DNA of 64,000 bases, from positions 124,001 through 188,000 of the forward strand of contig JANRJW010000012.1 in the NCBI GenBank assembly GCA_033763775.1. The letters are read 5' to 3'. Positions 41,073-49,920 of this stretch are shown here, piece after piece. The notes under the pieces are model-generated. The model saw only the letters and a list, made by a program, of their open reading frames with translations, was not told the origin of the DNA and searched no databases. How positions within the stretch are numbered: the first letter of the stretch is position 1; every line of letters begins with the position of its first letter. This stretch comes from JAJTHB01 sp033763775. Lineage in GTDB: Bacteria; Pseudomonadota; Alphaproteobacteria; Rickettsiales; SXRF01. Made by a program: the position numbers and the translations under genes.

Positions 41073-43220
41073 ATGTCCAGCAAAACCAACTCGATACTGA
41101 CCCACTCGCACGAGCGGTTTATCAACCGCGAGACCTCGTGGCTGGCGTTTAATAACCGCGTGCTGGACGAAGCGTTTAACCCGCAGCATCCGCCGGTGGA
41201 GCGCTTGAATTTCCTCGCGATTACCGCCAGCAACCTCGATGAATTCTACATGATCCGCGTCGCCGGCCTGAAAGATTATGTGCTGCGCGGCATCACCAAG
41301 CAATCGATCGACGGCAAAACCCCCGCCGAGGAGCTGGAAATGATCCAGCTGCGCGCCGAGGTGATGATCGAGCGCCAGCACCGCTGCTGGATGGAGCTGG
41401 AGGGCGAGCTTACTGCAAGCGGCTTTAACGTTGCCCGCCATAGCGACCTTTCCGCCAAAGACAAGGCGTGGCTGGAGGCGTATTTCATTGATAACATCTT
41501 TCCGGTGCTCACCCCGATCAGCATCGATCCTGCTCACCCCTTCCCGTTTCTGCCTAATAAAGGCCTCGCGCTGATTTTCCAGCTGCGCCTTGCCGGCTCC
41601 AGTAAGGAGCAGATCACCATTGTGCCGCTGGCACGCCTGCCCCGTTTTATCCGCCTGCCGGGCACCAAGCCGCGCTTTGTGTTTCTGGAAGAAACGATTG
41701 AGACCTATTTTTCCATGCTGCTGCCGGGCTTTGAAAAGCAGGCCAGCGCTTTTTTCCGCATTATCCGCGATAGCGATCTCGACCTTGAAGAAGATGCCAA
41801 CCAGAATTTTGTGCGCTACTTCGAAAAGGCAGTCAAACAGCGCCAGCGCGGCCGCGTGATCCAGATTAAATGCACCAAGCAGTCCTCACGCGCACTCATC
41901 CAGTTTGCTGCGGAGCAGATGGGGGTCGATCTTGGCGATATCATCGAAGTCGATGGGATGCTCGGGCTTTCTTCCTTGCGCGAGCTGGTGGATCAGGCAC
42001 CAAACGAGATGCGTTTTGCTCCGTTCCAGGTGCGCTTTCCAGAACGCATCAATGATTTTGGCGGCGATTGTTTTGCCGCGATTGCCGCGAAAGACATTGT
42101 CATCCACCACCCGTTTGAAACCTTTGATGTGGTGGTGCAGTTCATTCGCCAGGCCGCGGCGGATCCGGATGTCGTCTCCATCAAGCAAACGCTCTATCGC
42201 ACCAGTAAGGACTCACCGGTCGCACGCGCGCTGATTGCCGCAGCAGAAGCAGGCAAGTCCGTCACCGCACTCGTTGAACTCAAAGCGCGGTTTGACGAAG
42301 AGGCCAACCTGCAATGGGCGCGTGATTTTGAACGCGCCGGTGTGCAGGTGGTGTATGGCTTTGTCACACTCAAAACCCACGCGAAAATTATTCTGGTCAC
42401 ACGCCGTGAGGGGAAAAAACTCGTCTCTTATGCCCATTTCGGCACCGGCAATTACCACCCGAACACCGCCAAAATCTACACCGACCTTTCCTTCTTCACC
42501 TGCGATCCCGATCTCTGCCGCGATGCGGCCTATCTGTTCAATTACATCACCGGCTATGCCCCGCCCAAATCCTTCCAGAAACTGGTGATGGCACCGCGTG
42601 ATATGCGCAGCCATGTGCTCACGCTGATTGATGCAGAAATTGCTCATGTGCGCGCTGGCCGGGTGGGCAATATCTGGGCGAAGATGAATTCGCTGGTCGA
42701 CCGCGAAATTATCGATGCGCTGTATAAAGCGTCGCAGGCGGGGGTGGTGATTGAGCTGGTGGTGCGCGGCATCTGCTGCCTGCGCCCGGGCATTCCGGGG
42801 CTGTCTGAAAATATCCGCGTGAAATCGATTGTCGGGCGGTTCCTTGAACATTCGCGCATTTACTGCTTCGGCGATGGCCACGCGCTGCCAGACCCAAACG
42901 CCAAAGTGTACTTAAGCTCCGCTGACTGGATGACACGCAACTTCGACTGGCGCGTGGAGGTGATGGTGCCGATCGAAAACCCCACCGTGCACGAGCAGGT
43001 GCTCGGGCAGATCATGATGGCGAATCTCAAAGACGAAACCCAAAGCTGGGTGATGCAGCCAGATGGGCTCTACAAACGTGTCTATAGCGGCGGTGGTCAC
43101 GCACTTTCGGCTCATGATTATTTCATTAAAAACCCCAGCCTGTCTGGCCGCGGCAAGGCACTGAAAAAAGCCAAATCAACGCAGATGCTGAAAAATAAGG
43201 CAATGAAGAGGGGCAGTTAA
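41073..43220 (+). CDS. ppk1: Polyphosphate kinase 1
   Basis: Reversible ATP:polyphosphate phosphotransferase. The 715-aa protein has the N-terminal helical domain with RETSWLAFNNRVLDEA and a head domain. Two phospholipase-D-like domains follow, with the autophosphorylated histidine in YAHFGTGNYHPNTAK (about residue 453) and a second histidine in RFLEHSRIYCFG. The polyphosphatase gene ppx follows after a 156-bp repeat-containing gap, the usual polyphosphate pair. Confidence 0.97.
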   Translation: MSSKTNSILTHSHERFINRETSWLAFNNRVLDEAFNPQHPPVERLNFLAITASNLDEFYMIRVAGLKDYVLRGITKQSIDGKTPAEELEMIQLRAEVMIERQHRCWMELEGELTASGFNVARHSDLSAKDKAWLEAYFIDNIFPVLTPISIDPAHPFPFLPNKGLALIFQLRLAGSSKEQITIVPLARLPRFIRLPGTKPRFVFLEETIETYFSMLLPGFEKQASAFFRIIRDSDLDLEEDANQNFVRYFEKAVKQRQRGRVIQIKCTKQSSRALIQFAAEQMGVDLGDIIEVDGMLGLSSLRELVDQAPNEMRFAPFQVRFPERINDFGGDCFAAIAAKDIVIHHPFETFDVVVQFIRQAAADPDVVSIKQTLYRTSKDSPVARALIAAAEAGKSVTALVELKARFDEEANLQWARDFERAGVQVVYGFVTLKTHAKIILVTRREGKKLVSYAHFGTGNYHPNTAKIYTDLSFFTCDPDLCRDAAYLFNYITGYAPPKSFQKLVMAPRDMRSHVLTLIDAEIAHVRAGRVGNIWAKMNSLVDREIIDALYKASQAGVVIELVVRGICCLRPGIPGLSENIRVKSIVGRFLEHSRIYCFGDGHALPDPNAKVYLSSADWMTRNFDWRVEVMVPIENPTVHEQVLGQIMMANLKDETQSWVMQPDGLYKRVYSGGGHALSAHDYFIKNPSLSGRGKALKKAKSTQMLKNKAMKRGS

Positions 43221-43235
43221 AGCATTTCCCGTTTC

Positions 43236-43312
43236 ATTACACGCCCTCACCCGCTGCGGCAAAGCCGCTGCTTTACTCTGACTTGAAGGCAAAAGGGTGG
43301 GGTGAGGGGCAA
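43236..43312. repeat. CCCTCACCC...GGGTGAGGG repeat between ppk1 and ppx
   Basis: GCCCTCACCC at the left pairs with GGGGTGAGGGGC at the right. The centre contains GCGGCAAAGCCGC, a small perfect hairpin. Same class as the dcw copies. Confidence 0.65.
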
Positions 43313-43376
43313 TTGAGATTGATCAAATCACGACTTGTACCTTGCGGAAAGCAGGCAAATTAGGCATAAGGCGCAT

Positions 43377-44876
43377 ATGTCAAAGGTTAATCAGGATCCA
43401 CTGCAACTTTCCGACCAGCCATTTCGCGATGGCCGTATCGGCATCATCGATATTGGCTCCAACTCCATCCGCATGGTCGTCTACGACCAGCAGAAACGCT
43501 CGCCGGTTGCCATTTATAACGAGAAAGTAATGTGCGAGCTGGGCAAAGGCCTCGCCACCACCGGCATGCTGAACCCCGCCGGTGTGGAGCTGGCCAAAGT
43601 GGCGCTCAGACGCTTTCTCGCCATGGGGCGCAACATGGAGATTACCTCGCTCTATGTGATGGCCACCGCCGCCGTACGCGACGCCAAGGATGGCGAGGCT
43701 TTCGCGCGCTACCTCGAAGATACCTACGACATTGATGTCGACACCATCTCCGGCAAAAAAGAAGCCAAGCTTGGCGCTTACGGCGTCTGCGCCTCGATGT
43801 TCAAGCCACGCGGCATTACCGGCGATTTGGGGGGCGGCAGCCTTGAGCTGGTGTGGGTGGATGATGGCCAGATTGCTGATCATGCCAGCGTGCTGCTGGG
43901 CAGCCTGCGCCTGCTCGACGAAACAAAAGGCGACCGCGAGAAAATGAAAAAGCTGATCGACAAGCGCTTCGGCGAACTCGACTGGCTGAAAGACCATAAA
44001 ACCGAGCATTTTTATGCCATCGGCGGCTCTTTCCGCGCGCTGGCCAAAATGCACATGGAATCAGGCAACTATCCGCTGCGTATTCTCCACGAATACCGCG
44101 TGGAGGCCAAAGAGTTTCAGGCTTTCGTGCGCCAGATTGCGGCCATGCCTGCCGAGAAACTGGAAAAATTCCCGGGCGTGGCAGCAAAGCGCATCCCCAC
44201 CCTGCCCGGCGGCGCAATGATTCTGGATAAAATCATCACCGTTGCCAAACCAGAGGGTATTGTCTTTTCCGCCAGCGGTATCCGCGAGGGCTATCTTTAT
44301 GAGAAACTCTCGCCCTACATCCGCGCGCAGGACGGCCTGCTTGCCTCCTGTACCGAGTTTGCAACCAAAGGCGGCCGATCCACCGCCTATGCCAATGAGC
44401 TTTACAGCTGGATGCACCCGCTGCTGAAAGATGAATCCGACCGCGACCGCCGCCTGCGTATGGCGTTTTGCCTGCTCTCAGAAATCGCGCAGCATATTCA
44501 TCCGGAATATCGCGCCGAGTGGGCGTATGAGCGTATTTTATTTTCCTCCATCACCGGTCTTTCGCACCGCGAGCGTGTGAAGCTGGCGCTGGCGCTTTAT
44601 CATCGCCATCAGTTCAAAGTGAAGCAGGTGTGGTCGGAAATGAACATGCTGAAGCAAAAAGATGCGAGCTGGGCAAAGCTGGTGGGCACCTCGGCCAATC
44701 TTGCTTACCATATTTCCGGCAGCGTGGCTGGCAGCTTGCCTAAAACTGCTTTTGGCGTAGAGGCAAAGGGTGTCAGCCTGCAGCTTTCCGGCAGTATGCA
44801 GGACATCATGGGCGATGCGCTGAAACGCCGTATCGCAGGGGTGGATGAGGCCTATAAGGGCTATATCGGCCGCTAG
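43377..44876 (+). CDS. ppx: Exopolyphosphatase / guanosine pentaphosphate phosphohydrolase
   Basis: 499-aa member of the Ppx/GppA family (ASKHA ATPase fold), which degrades polyphosphate and can convert pppGpp to ppGpp. GIIDIGSNSIRMVVYD near residue 20 and GDLGGGSLELVWV near residue 150 are the two phosphate loops. A C-terminal HD-like helical region follows. The start at 43377 has AAGG upstream. Downstream of ppk1, favouring Ppx over GppA. Confidence 0.93.
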   Translation: MSKVNQDPLQLSDQPFRDGRIGIIDIGSNSIRMVVYDQQKRSPVAIYNEKVMCELGKGLATTGMLNPAGVELAKVALRRFLAMGRNMEITSLYVMATAAVRDAKDGEAFARYLEDTYDIDVDTISGKKEAKLGAYGVCASMFKPRGITGDLGGGSLELVWVDDGQIADHASVLLGSLRLLDETKGDREKMKKLIDKRFGELDWLKDHKTEHFYAIGGSFRALAKMHMESGNYPLRILHEYRVEAKEFQAFVRQIAAMPAEKLEKFPGVAAKRIPTLPGGAMILDKIITVAKPEGIVFSASGIREGYLYEKLSPYIRAQDGLLASCTEFATKGGRSTAYANELYSWMHPLLKDESDRDRRLRMAFCLLSEIAQHIHPEYRAEWAYERILFSSITGLSHRERVKLALALYHRHQFKVKQVWSEMNMLKQKDASWAKLVGTSANLAYHISGSVAGSLPKTAFGVEAKGVSLQLSGSMQDIMGDALKRRIAGVDEAYKGYIGR

Positions 44877-44967
44877 ACTGCCGCATGTGCAGGCCGGGGG
44901 TCTGCTGTCATCAAATTGTAAAGAAAATCTGGTGTTGATGCAGCAACGAATCGCCTAATCTGACGCC

Positions 44968-46389
44968 GTGACATCAACGCATCAACTCATTCTCACTGGC
45001 GGCACGCTTGCTTCCGAACGAAACCTCGAAGGCCATCTGGTACCCTCTGCGACCAGCCTCGATGGCTTTGCGAAAACGCTGGGTTTTACCGACGTGGTCA
45101 AGCCCTACATCATCGACAGCATTGATTTTGATATCGACACCCACTACTCGCTGCTACTCAAAAGCGCCGAGCAGGCGCTGAGTGAACACAAAACACCGCT
45201 GATCTGCGGCGGCACCGATGCGCTTATCTGGTATTCCGGTATGCTCGCGCGCGACCTGGCGCGCCGCGGCTACCTACAGCCCGGAAGTGGTGAAAAAATC
45301 ATCTTCCTCAGCTCAATGAAGCCGGTGTGCGATGCGCCGGATCTCGTGCGCGGGATTCTTGAGGCGGGCAAATCGCTCGCCGCCAAGCAGATGAGTGGCG
45401 CTTTTGCCATCAGCGCGGAATATGCCGATAGCAAGCAATATGTGGTGCATGATGTCTTGAATCAGTTTGAAAAAATATCCTCGCGCCTGACCAACGCACT
45501 GCGCAGCCAAAGCCCGGTTACCTATATCAGCAATCATCATATCACTCCGCTTGCTGCCTACGAGGCGGCCGCCATCCCCGCACCATCTGGCGATCGTCAC
45601 TACGCACGCATCGCGCCGCCGCTGATTCGCGGGCATGATAGCAAAGCAATTCTTGCCTACATGGCGATGATCGGCGAGGCACACCCTCCATTTGACGGCC
45701 TGATGGTTGAATCGCTCAGCCTGACCAAACCACTGATGCATGACCGCGACCAGCAGCACCTGCCGGAAATGGTGCGTTGGCTTAAGTCGAGGGGAATGCG
45801 TGTCGTATTCTGCGAGCATGTGCATTACGATGATCAGAGCAAAAGCATGAAACCGCTTAACGATGGCCTGAATGCACGTAGCTCCAGCCTAAGGCATGAA
45901 CTTATCAAAGCCGGCGCAGAATTCACCCAGGGCATGAGCAAGGATATCTATCTGGATATGACGCTCACCACGCCGCCGCGAAGCCCATCTTCTTCCAGCA
46001 GCGCCGCACCACCACCCTACCCGCTGAAAAACCAGAAAGTGCTTGGTCTTCGTTATGTGCCGCGCATGTCCGTGATGCGTGACAGCGTGGATACGCTGGC
46101 ACCGCATTGCAAAAACCTGTTTTTTTATACCCTGCCCGGCAATGCCCTGCCCAATGCTATGGCCGAACCGCTGAAGAAGCACACCCAAACGCGTCACTGG
46201 AAACGCTTTGAGTATGATGGTCTGTCACTCATCGATCATGACAACCGCGACTTTATTGAGGGAAGCAATCACCATAACCCTTACGGCGCGGGCAAAAAAG
46301 CAGAAGGGCTTGTTAAAACCTGCGCAGCCACCCCCGATCCGGTGGGGCTCATCTACCGCTCAAGCGCACAGGATCTCGCCCGCGGCTGA
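44968..46389 (+). CDS. Divergent L-asparaginase-like protein
   Basis: 473 aa with a GTG start. LILTGGTLAS at about residue 7 matches the first asparaginase threonine motif, and CGGTDALIWYSGML at about 80 matches the second (Thr-Asp) motif. IIFLSSMKPVCDAPDLVRGI corresponds to the strand after it. The protein is much longer than the usual 330 residues, and the second half, including a Pro/Ser-rich linker near residue 335, is not recognised. A hydrolase acting on an amide or lactone is plausible. Substrate unknown. Confidence 0.6.
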   Translation: MTSTHQLILTGGTLASERNLEGHLVPSATSLDGFAKTLGFTDVVKPYIIDSIDFDIDTHYSLLLKSAEQALSEHKTPLICGGTDALIWYSGMLARDLARRGYLQPGSGEKIIFLSSMKPVCDAPDLVRGILEAGKSLAAKQMSGAFAISAEYADSKQYVVHDVLNQFEKISSRLTNALRSQSPVTYISNHHITPLAAYEAAAIPAPSGDRHYARIAPPLIRGHDSKAILAYMAMIGEAHPPFDGLMVESLSLTKPLMHDRDQQHLPEMVRWLKSRGMRVVFCEHVHYDDQSKSMKPLNDGLNARSSSLRHELIKAGAEFTQGMSKDIYLDMTLTTPPRSPSSSSSAAPPPYPLKNQKVLGLRYVPRMSVMRDSVDTLAPHCKNLFFYTLPGNALPNAMAEPLKKHTQTRHWKRFEYDGLSLIDHDNRDFIEGSNHHNPYGAGKKAEGLVKTCAATPDPVGLIYRSSAQDLARG

Positions 46390-46403
46390 GCATCAACGCG
46401 TGA

Positions 46404-47396
46404 TCAAAGATAATGATCTTCTTTGGTCAGATAGTTCTGCACATAATCAGTGATGCCTTGCGACAGCGACATGAAACCGCCATCATAGCCGGCGGCCAGC
46501 AGCCTATCCATGCGCGCCTGTGTGAAATACTGATACTTGGCTACCAGATCTTCCGGCATATCCACATAGTGAATGTTTGATTTACGCCCCAGCGCAGCAA
46601 AGATGCTGTTGGCCATCTCGTTAAAGGTGCTTGGCTTGCCTGTGCCCACATTAAACAGCCCGCTGACGGTGGGTTTATCGAGCAGCCACAGCATCACCCG
46701 CACGACATCTTTCACATAAATCACATCGCGCTTCTGCTCGCCGTTCGCATAGTTTTTATCATAGGAACGAAATAGATTGACGCGGCCAGCCTGGATCGCA
46801 TGCGAGGCGATTTTGGTGATGACGCTCTGCTGGTCGCCTTTGTGATATTCGTTGGGGCCATACATGTTGAAAAACTTCAGCCCCGCCCATTGCGGCAGCG
46901 CAATCTGCCCGCGTGATGCCGCGGTTGCCACATGCACATCAAATAAATGCTTGCTCCAGCCATAGCCGCTGAGCGGCTCGAGCCTGCGCAGATAGGCAAG
47001 ATCCAGCGTGTCATCAAACCCGTTCGCGCCATCGCCGTAAGTGGCCGCGGCCGAGGCATAAACCAGCCGTTTGCTGCGCAGGTGGCACCAGCGCCACAGG
47101 CGAATGGAGGTTTGCAGATTATGCTCCAGCACCAGATCCAGATTCTGCTCGGTGGTCGATGAAATCGAACCCAGATGATACACCATCTCCAGCGAGGCAT
47201 GATTCGCTTCCAGCCAGTCAAATAGCTGCGCCGGCGTAATCAGCTCATACGGATGGTGCTTGGCAAGGTTGCGCCATTTATCGCCCGTGCCGAAATGGTC
47301 GCACACCACGATATCGTGGCTGCCGCGCGCGATCAGCGCCGCCACCAGATTCGACCCCACAAAACCACCACCGCCAGTCACCAGTATCGTTTTCAT
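46404..47396 (-). CDS. hldD: ADP-L-glycero-D-manno-heptose 6-epimerase
   Basis: Short-chain dehydrogenase-type epimerase that makes the heptose donor for the LPS inner core. The 330-aa protein has the NAD(P)-binding VTGGGGFVGSNLV at residues 6-18, the catalytic YGWSKHLFD (Tyr and Lys), and GLKFFNMYGPNEYHKG, typical of HldD/RfaD. Implies a heptose-containing LPS. Divergent from ubiK. Confidence 0.94.
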   Translation of the reverse strand: MKTILVTGGGGFVGSNLVAALIARGSHDIVVCDHFGTGDKWRNLAKHHPYELITPAQLFDWLEANHASLEMVYHLGSISSTTEQNLDLVLEHNLQTSIRLWRWCHLRSKRLVYASAAATYGDGANGFDDTLDLAYLRRLEPLSGYGWSKHLFDVHVATAASRGQIALPQWAGLKFFNMYGPNEYHKGDQQSVITKIASHAIQAGRVNLFRSYDKNYANGEQKRDVIYVKDVVRVMLWLLDKPTVSGLFNVGTGKPSTFNEMANSIFAALGRKSNIHYVDMPEDLVAKYQYFTQARMDRLLAAGYDGGFMSLSQGITDYVQNYLTKEDHYL

Positions 47397-47487
47397 AGTT
47401 TTGAGCCACTTACGCTGTTTGAGCTTTTACTCATTATAGTATAGGATGCAGGCTTTAAGATTCCGTAAAACCATGGGAAATTCTAAC

Positions 47488-47742
47488 ATGCAGAAAGATA
47501 ACAAGATTTTTGAAGATTTGGCAAAAATGACCAGCGGCGCTGTCGGCACCTTCATGGATATTCGCCGCGAAATCGAGGCCGCCGTTGCCGCCCAGCTTGA
47601 TAAGCTACTGAGAAATATGAACCTTGCCACGCGTGAGGAATGTGAATCCCTGCGCGAGATGGTCATCCAGCTGCGTCTGGAGCAGGAAGCGATGAAGCAG
47701 GAGCTGGCACGCCTGCATCAGGAAAAAAATACGCAGCCATAA
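47488..47742 (+). CDS. ubiK: Ubiquinone biosynthesis accessory factor UbiK (BMFP family)
   Basis: 84-aa coiled-coil protein of the YqiC/BMFP family, which assists assembly of the ubiquinone-synthesis complex. Conserved features are FEDLAKMTSGAVGTFMDIRREIE followed by a C-terminal coiled coil (LREMVIQLRLEQEAMKQELARL). The start at 47488 is chosen by family alignment; two earlier in-frame ATGs exist. Confidence 0.88.
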   Translation: MQKDNKIFEDLAKMTSGAVGTFMDIRREIEAAVAAQLDKLLRNMNLATREECESLREMVIQLRLEQEAMKQELARLHQEKNTQP

Positions 47743-47924
47743 GCACTTAGCTAACCTCCCTCGCAAGCCGTTGATATATATAGATAAAAATATTTTTATT
47801 TATTCTTTTTTAATTCCCTAGATTTTTATATTATTCCGTGACAGGATTGATTGAGAAACACAGCAGAAACACTGCTGTTTTCGCGAAGAATCAACTCCAC
47901 TCTTTCTGATCAAGGAATAATTCC
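47743..47924. other. AT-rich gap before the YbjN-like gene
   Basis: A strongly AT-rich stretch at 47772-47835 (probable promoter region) is followed by the hairpin ACAGCAG...CTGCTGT at about 47862-47879. AAGGA lies just before the ATG at 47925. No ORF. Confidence 0.4.
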
Positions 47925-48425
47925 ATGACTGCAATGGTTTTACAGGCGATGGACTACGATAACCCGCTCGATCTCGCTGAGTCGGTGATCATGGATCGTG
48001 ACTGGGTGTTTGAACGCCCCGCAGAAAGCGAACTCCTTGCCGAAGTCAGCGGCCGCTGGTGCAACTATCGTGTGTGGCTCAACTGGCAGGAAGATTCACG
48101 CGGGCTGATGCTCTCCTGCTCACTCGACAGCAAATTTCCGAAATCGGTACTGCCGAAAATTCATACGCTGCTGGCACTGGTGAATGAAAAAATCTGGCTG
48201 GGGCATTTTGATATTTCGTCGGAAGATGCGCAGGTCACTTTCCGCCACTCGCTGCTGCTGCGCGATGGCGCCGGTACCACGCAGGAGCACTTAAACGATC
48301 TGCTTGATATCGCTGTCAGCGAGTGTGAACGCTTCTTCCCCGCATTCCAATCTGTGGCATGGGGTGGCAAAACGCCCGCTGAGGCGCTGGTCATCTCTCT
48401 GTTTGAAACCATCGCGGAAGCGTAG
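47925..48425 (+). CDS. YbjN-domain protein
   Basis: 166-aa member of the YbjN (type III secretion chaperone-like fold) family, common in alphaproteobacteria and of uncertain function. The N-terminal DYDNPLDLAESVIMDRDWVFERPAESEL and LMLSCSLDSKFPKSVLPKIHTLLALVNEKIWLGHFDI are family-typical. A good AAGGA site precedes ATG. Confidence 0.88.
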   Translation: MTAMVLQAMDYDNPLDLAESVIMDRDWVFERPAESELLAEVSGRWCNYRVWLNWQEDSRGLMLSCSLDSKFPKSVLPKIHTLLALVNEKIWLGHFDISSEDAQVTFRHSLLLRDGAGTTQEHLNDLLDIAVSECERFFPAFQSVAWGGKTPAEALVISLFETIAEA

Positions 48426-48426
48426 A

Positions 48427-48500
48427 CAGAAACCAGTAGCCAGAAATCACAAACCGGAATAGATTTTCTATTATTTTCTGGCTCCTGATTTCTGACTTTT
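48427..48500. repeat. Word-hairpin before proC
   Basis: 48425-48446 and the reverse complement of 48475-48496 match at most positions, with shared CAGAAA and GCCAGAAA pieces. The loop is AT-rich. It replaces the expected ribosome-binding region of proC. Confidence 0.55.
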
Positions 48501-48510
48501 GACCCCCTCT

Positions 48511-49320
48511 ATGCATCCCACCTCACTTCTTCTTGTTGGCTGCGGCGCCATGGGTTCTGCCATGCTATCGCGCTGGCAGCAAACTCATGAGCACGCCCAG
48601 CCGCATATCACGGTGATTGATCCTGCCTCGCCGTCTCATCCAGAAAGCTCTCGGCTGCGCTGGCTCACATCGCTCTCGCTACTGCCCGCCGAAGCCGCGT
48701 TCGAGTGCATCGTGTTTGCCATCAAACCACAGCAGATGGAAACGCTTCTGCCAGCATACCGTGCGCGCTTTGCCGAAGCATCACCACTTTATATCTCGAT
48801 TGCCGCAGGCAAAACACTCAGCTACCTGCACCAGCATCTCGGGCAGCATGCGGCCATCATCCGCGCCATGCCCAACACCCCAGCCGCCATCGGCAAAGGC
48901 ATGACCACACTGGTCGCCAGCACCACCACACACCACCACCACCGGCAACACGCCGAAAGCCTGATGCGCGCGCTGGGCGATATCGCCTGGCTTGATGACG
49001 AAGCCCAGCTCGATATCGCAACCGCCATCGCGGGCAGCGGGCCTGCTTACTGCTTCCTGTTCATGGAATGCTTGATGGACGCGGCCATGCAGCGCGGCCT
49101 CAGTGAACCGCTCGCACGTCAGCTGGCCGTGGCCACGCTGCAAGGAAGCGCCGAACTCGCTGCCGCCAGCAGCACACCACTGGCAGAGCTCAGGCAGCGT
49201 GTCACCAGCCCGGGCGGCACCACCGAGGCCGCGCTAACCGCTTTCATGGCAGAAGGCGGGCTGAAACAGCTGGTGAATGATGCGGTCAGCCGTGCCATCG
49301 CCCGCTCAAAAGAGCTCTGA
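48511..49320 (+). CDS. proC: Pyrroline-5-carboxylate reductase
   Basis: NAD(P)H-dependent last enzyme of proline synthesis. The 269-aa protein has the Rossmann loop LVGCGAMGSAM, AIKPQQME, and the conserved C-terminal ELRQRVTSPGGTTEAAL. The ATG at 48511 is preferred over an in-frame TTG at 48499; neither has a convincing Shine-Dalgarno sequence because a repeat abuts them. Confidence 0.95.
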   Translation: MHPTSLLLVGCGAMGSAMLSRWQQTHEHAQPHITVIDPASPSHPESSRLRWLTSLSLLPAEAAFECIVFAIKPQQMETLLPAYRARFAEASPLYISIAAGKTLSYLHQHLGQHAAIIRAMPNTPAAIGKGMTTLVASTTTHHHHRQHAESLMRALGDIAWLDDEAQLDIATAIAGSGPAYCFLFMECLMDAAMQRGLSEPLARQLAVATLQGSAELAAASSTPLAELRQRVTSPGGTTEAALTAFMAEGGLKQLVNDAVSRAIARSKEL

Positions 49321-49371
49321 GCGCTACTTACATAGCGTCTTTGCCTATTTTGTGCATCGCAACAATTTTGC

Positions 49372-49400
49372 TTGACGCCGGGCAGTTATTTTGCGATAGT
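49372..49400 (+). promoter_or_regulatory. Promoter of the phasin gene
   Basis: TTGACG (49372-49377), a 17-bp spacer and GATAGT (49395-49400) form a good sigma-70-type promoter, giving a leader of about 45 nt. Confidence 0.75.
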
Positions 49401-49453
49401 GCGCTCCAGTTACGGCAACCCCGCCGCTTTACACCCCAGCCATGGAGACTGTT

Positions 49454-49870
49454 ATGACCTACAACTACGCATTCAATGATTTCTTTAAAAACAACTTTGA
49501 TTTCAACCAGATGTTTGCCAGCCAGCGCCGCGATATCGAGGCCGCTTCCGCCATCAACCAGATTGCTGTGGAAAGCGCGCAGGAAATTTCCCGCCGTAAC
49601 GCGGAAATCGCCCGTGAAAACGTGGAAGCCATGCTCAAAGCAGGTAAAGAGATGATGAGCGGCACCAGCCCGGAAGCCAGCCTCTCTAAAAATGCTCAGG
49701 CAGCTCGCAGCTTCTATGAAGGCGCCCTCGCCCACATGCGCGAAGTAACCGAAATGGTGACCAAATCCAGCTTCGAAGCTTACGATGTGATGAACCGCCG
49801 CGTTGCTGAGAAAATGGAAGAGCTGAGCAAAGCCTCTGCTTCTGCCAGCCCGAAAAAAGCCGCGAAATAA
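49454..49870 (+). CDS. Phasin-family protein
   Basis: 138-aa amphipathic helical protein of the phasin family, which coats polyhydroxyalkanoate granules. It has NYAFNDFFKNNFDFNQMF at the N-terminus, a long helix (INQIAVESAQEISRRNAEIARENVEAML) and an Ala/Lys/Pro-rich tail. GGAG lies 7 bp before the ATG at 49454. It is a monocistronic unit with its own promoter and terminator. No PHA synthase is in the window. Confidence 0.88.
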   Translation: MTYNYAFNDFFKNNFDFNQMFASQRRDIEAASAINQIAVESAQEISRRNAEIARENVEAMLKAGKEMMSGTSPEASLSKNAQAARSFYEGALAHMREVTEMVTKSSFEAYDVMNRRVAEKMEELSKASASASPKKAAK

Positions 49871-49887
49871 GCTGCTTTTAAGTGACA

Positions 49888-49920
49888 AAAAGAAACCCCG
49901 CTTTGCTGCGGGGTTTTTTT
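49888..49920. terminator. Rho-independent terminator between phasin gene and uvrC
   Basis: CCCCGC (49896-49901), a 6-nt loop and GCGGGG (49908-49913) followed by T7, with an A-rich flank on the other side. It serves the phasin gene and possibly the convergent uvrC. Confidence 0.88.

Noticed and set aside
48930..48965. Poly-histidine run in proC (CACCACCACCAC)
   Set aside because: A short His run in a normal ProC loop; not a cloning tag, as the flanking protein is continuous.
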